From positions 1-18,283 of the forward strand of contig DISR01000089.1 in assembly GCA_002421825.1 (NCBI GenBank): DNA of 18,283 nucleotides, written 5' to 3'. Positions 18,083 through 18,283 of this stretch are shown piece by piece. Positions within the stretch are counted from its first letter, which is position 1. Every line of letters starts with the position of its first letter. The notes under the pieces were generated by a model that was not told the origin of the DNA, ran no database searches, and saw nothing but the letters and a program-made list of their open reading frames with translations. Made by a program: the position numbers and the translations under genes. The DNA is from Thiobacillus sp. UBA6205 (GTDB lineage Bacteria; Pseudomonadota; Gammaproteobacteria; Burkholderiales; Thiobacillaceae).

Positions 18083-18113
18083 ACAAGCGAGCCCGCCGTT
18101 GCGGGCTTTTTTG
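18083..18113 (+). terminator. Rho-independent terminator after tRNA-Val
   Basis: GCCCGC (18091-18096) and GCGGGC (18101-18106) form a 6-bp GC stem with a CGTT loop followed by six T. Flanking AAACAAGC and TTTGTTT extend the symmetry. It ends the hupB-tRNA-Val unit. Confidence 0.9.
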
Positions 18114-18208
18114 TTTGCCTGTCCGAGAATGACGGGGGTTTTAGATTTCACGGGCAATCAAAACGATTTTTTTGTTCAACATCCGTCCACTTTTTTTTGT
18201 GTCATGTG

Positions 18209-18214
18209 TATAAT
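18209..18214 (+). promoter_or_regulatory. -10 box of a probable tRNA-Asp promoter
   Basis: A perfect TATAAT lies 47 bases before the partial tRNA-Asp, after a T-rich stretch (18191-18199). No good -35 is seen at 16-18 bases. The GC-rich run GCGCCCTGCGC right after the -10 is like the discriminator of stable-RNA promoters under stringent control; that is an inference. The rest of 18114-18261 shows no gene. Confidence 0.6.
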
Positions 18215-18261
18215 TGCGCCCTGCGCTTGAGGGGGTTGTTGCCGAAAGCGCTCAGATTTTT

Positions 18262-18283
18262 GGAGCGGTAGTTCAGTTGGTTA
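18262..18283 (+). tRNA. tRNA-Asp, 5' fragment cut by window end
   Basis: The last 22 bases, starting GGAGCGGTAGTTCAGTTGG, match the acceptor and D-arm start of bacterial tRNA-Asp (GUC). The anticodon lies outside the window, so the identity rests on the 5' sequence and on the common tRNA-Val/tRNA-Asp pairing. Confidence 0.8.

Overview
The window is a GC-rich stretch of a proteobacterial chromosome. Its gene content suggests a betaproteobacterium, perhaps in the Nitrosomonadales/Rhodocyclales range. This is an inference from the tig-clpP-clpX-lon-hupB-tRNA-Val(UAC)-tRNA-Asp order, the protein sequences and the type of dispersed repeats. No 16S or other decisive marker is present.

Layout: (1) 1-2936, plus strand: the 3' end of a V/A-type ATPase operon, with subunit A (5' truncated), B and D. 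A pair of dispersed repeats lies between B and D. (2) 3046-6809, minus strand: trpB2 (a TrpB-like PLP enzyme), then a secreted alpha/beta hydrolase, then a secreted protein that looks like two tandem double-Cache sensor domains with no membrane anchor or output domain. (3) 6881-11509, minus strand: a complete five-gene group 3b [NiFe]-hydrogenase operon (NADP-linked, 'sulfhydrogenase' type). In transcription order it encodes the beta Fe-S subunit, gamma flavoprotein, delta small subunit, alpha large subunit and a maturation endopeptidase. Four of the five genes are joined by short overlaps. The beta-gamma gap instead carries a ~131 bp inverted-repeat element. (4) 11777-17524, plus strand: the protein quality-control cluster tig, clpP, clpX, lon, with a probable heat-shock promoter in front of lon. 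(5) 17551-18283: lon terminator, strong promoter, hupB, tRNA-Val(UAC) only 9 nt behind hupB, a terminator, a further promoter and the first 22 nt of tRNA-Asp, cut by the window end.

How the genes work together: the V/A-ATPase couples ATP to ion movement across the membrane. The hydrogenase is a soluble heterotetramer that passes electrons between H2, Fe-S clusters, flavin and NAD(P), and its large subunit keeps the C-terminal tail the neighbouring protease should remove. ClpXP, Lon and trigger factor form the usual folding/proteolysis neighbourhood.

Most of the window is recognisable and conventional. The less ordinary parts are the secreted tandem-Cache protein beside a secreted hydrolase, two different repeat elements sitting inside operons, and two back-to-back 17-bp dyads in front of the hydrogenase operon. 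I do not see convincing evidence of a wholly new multi-gene system.
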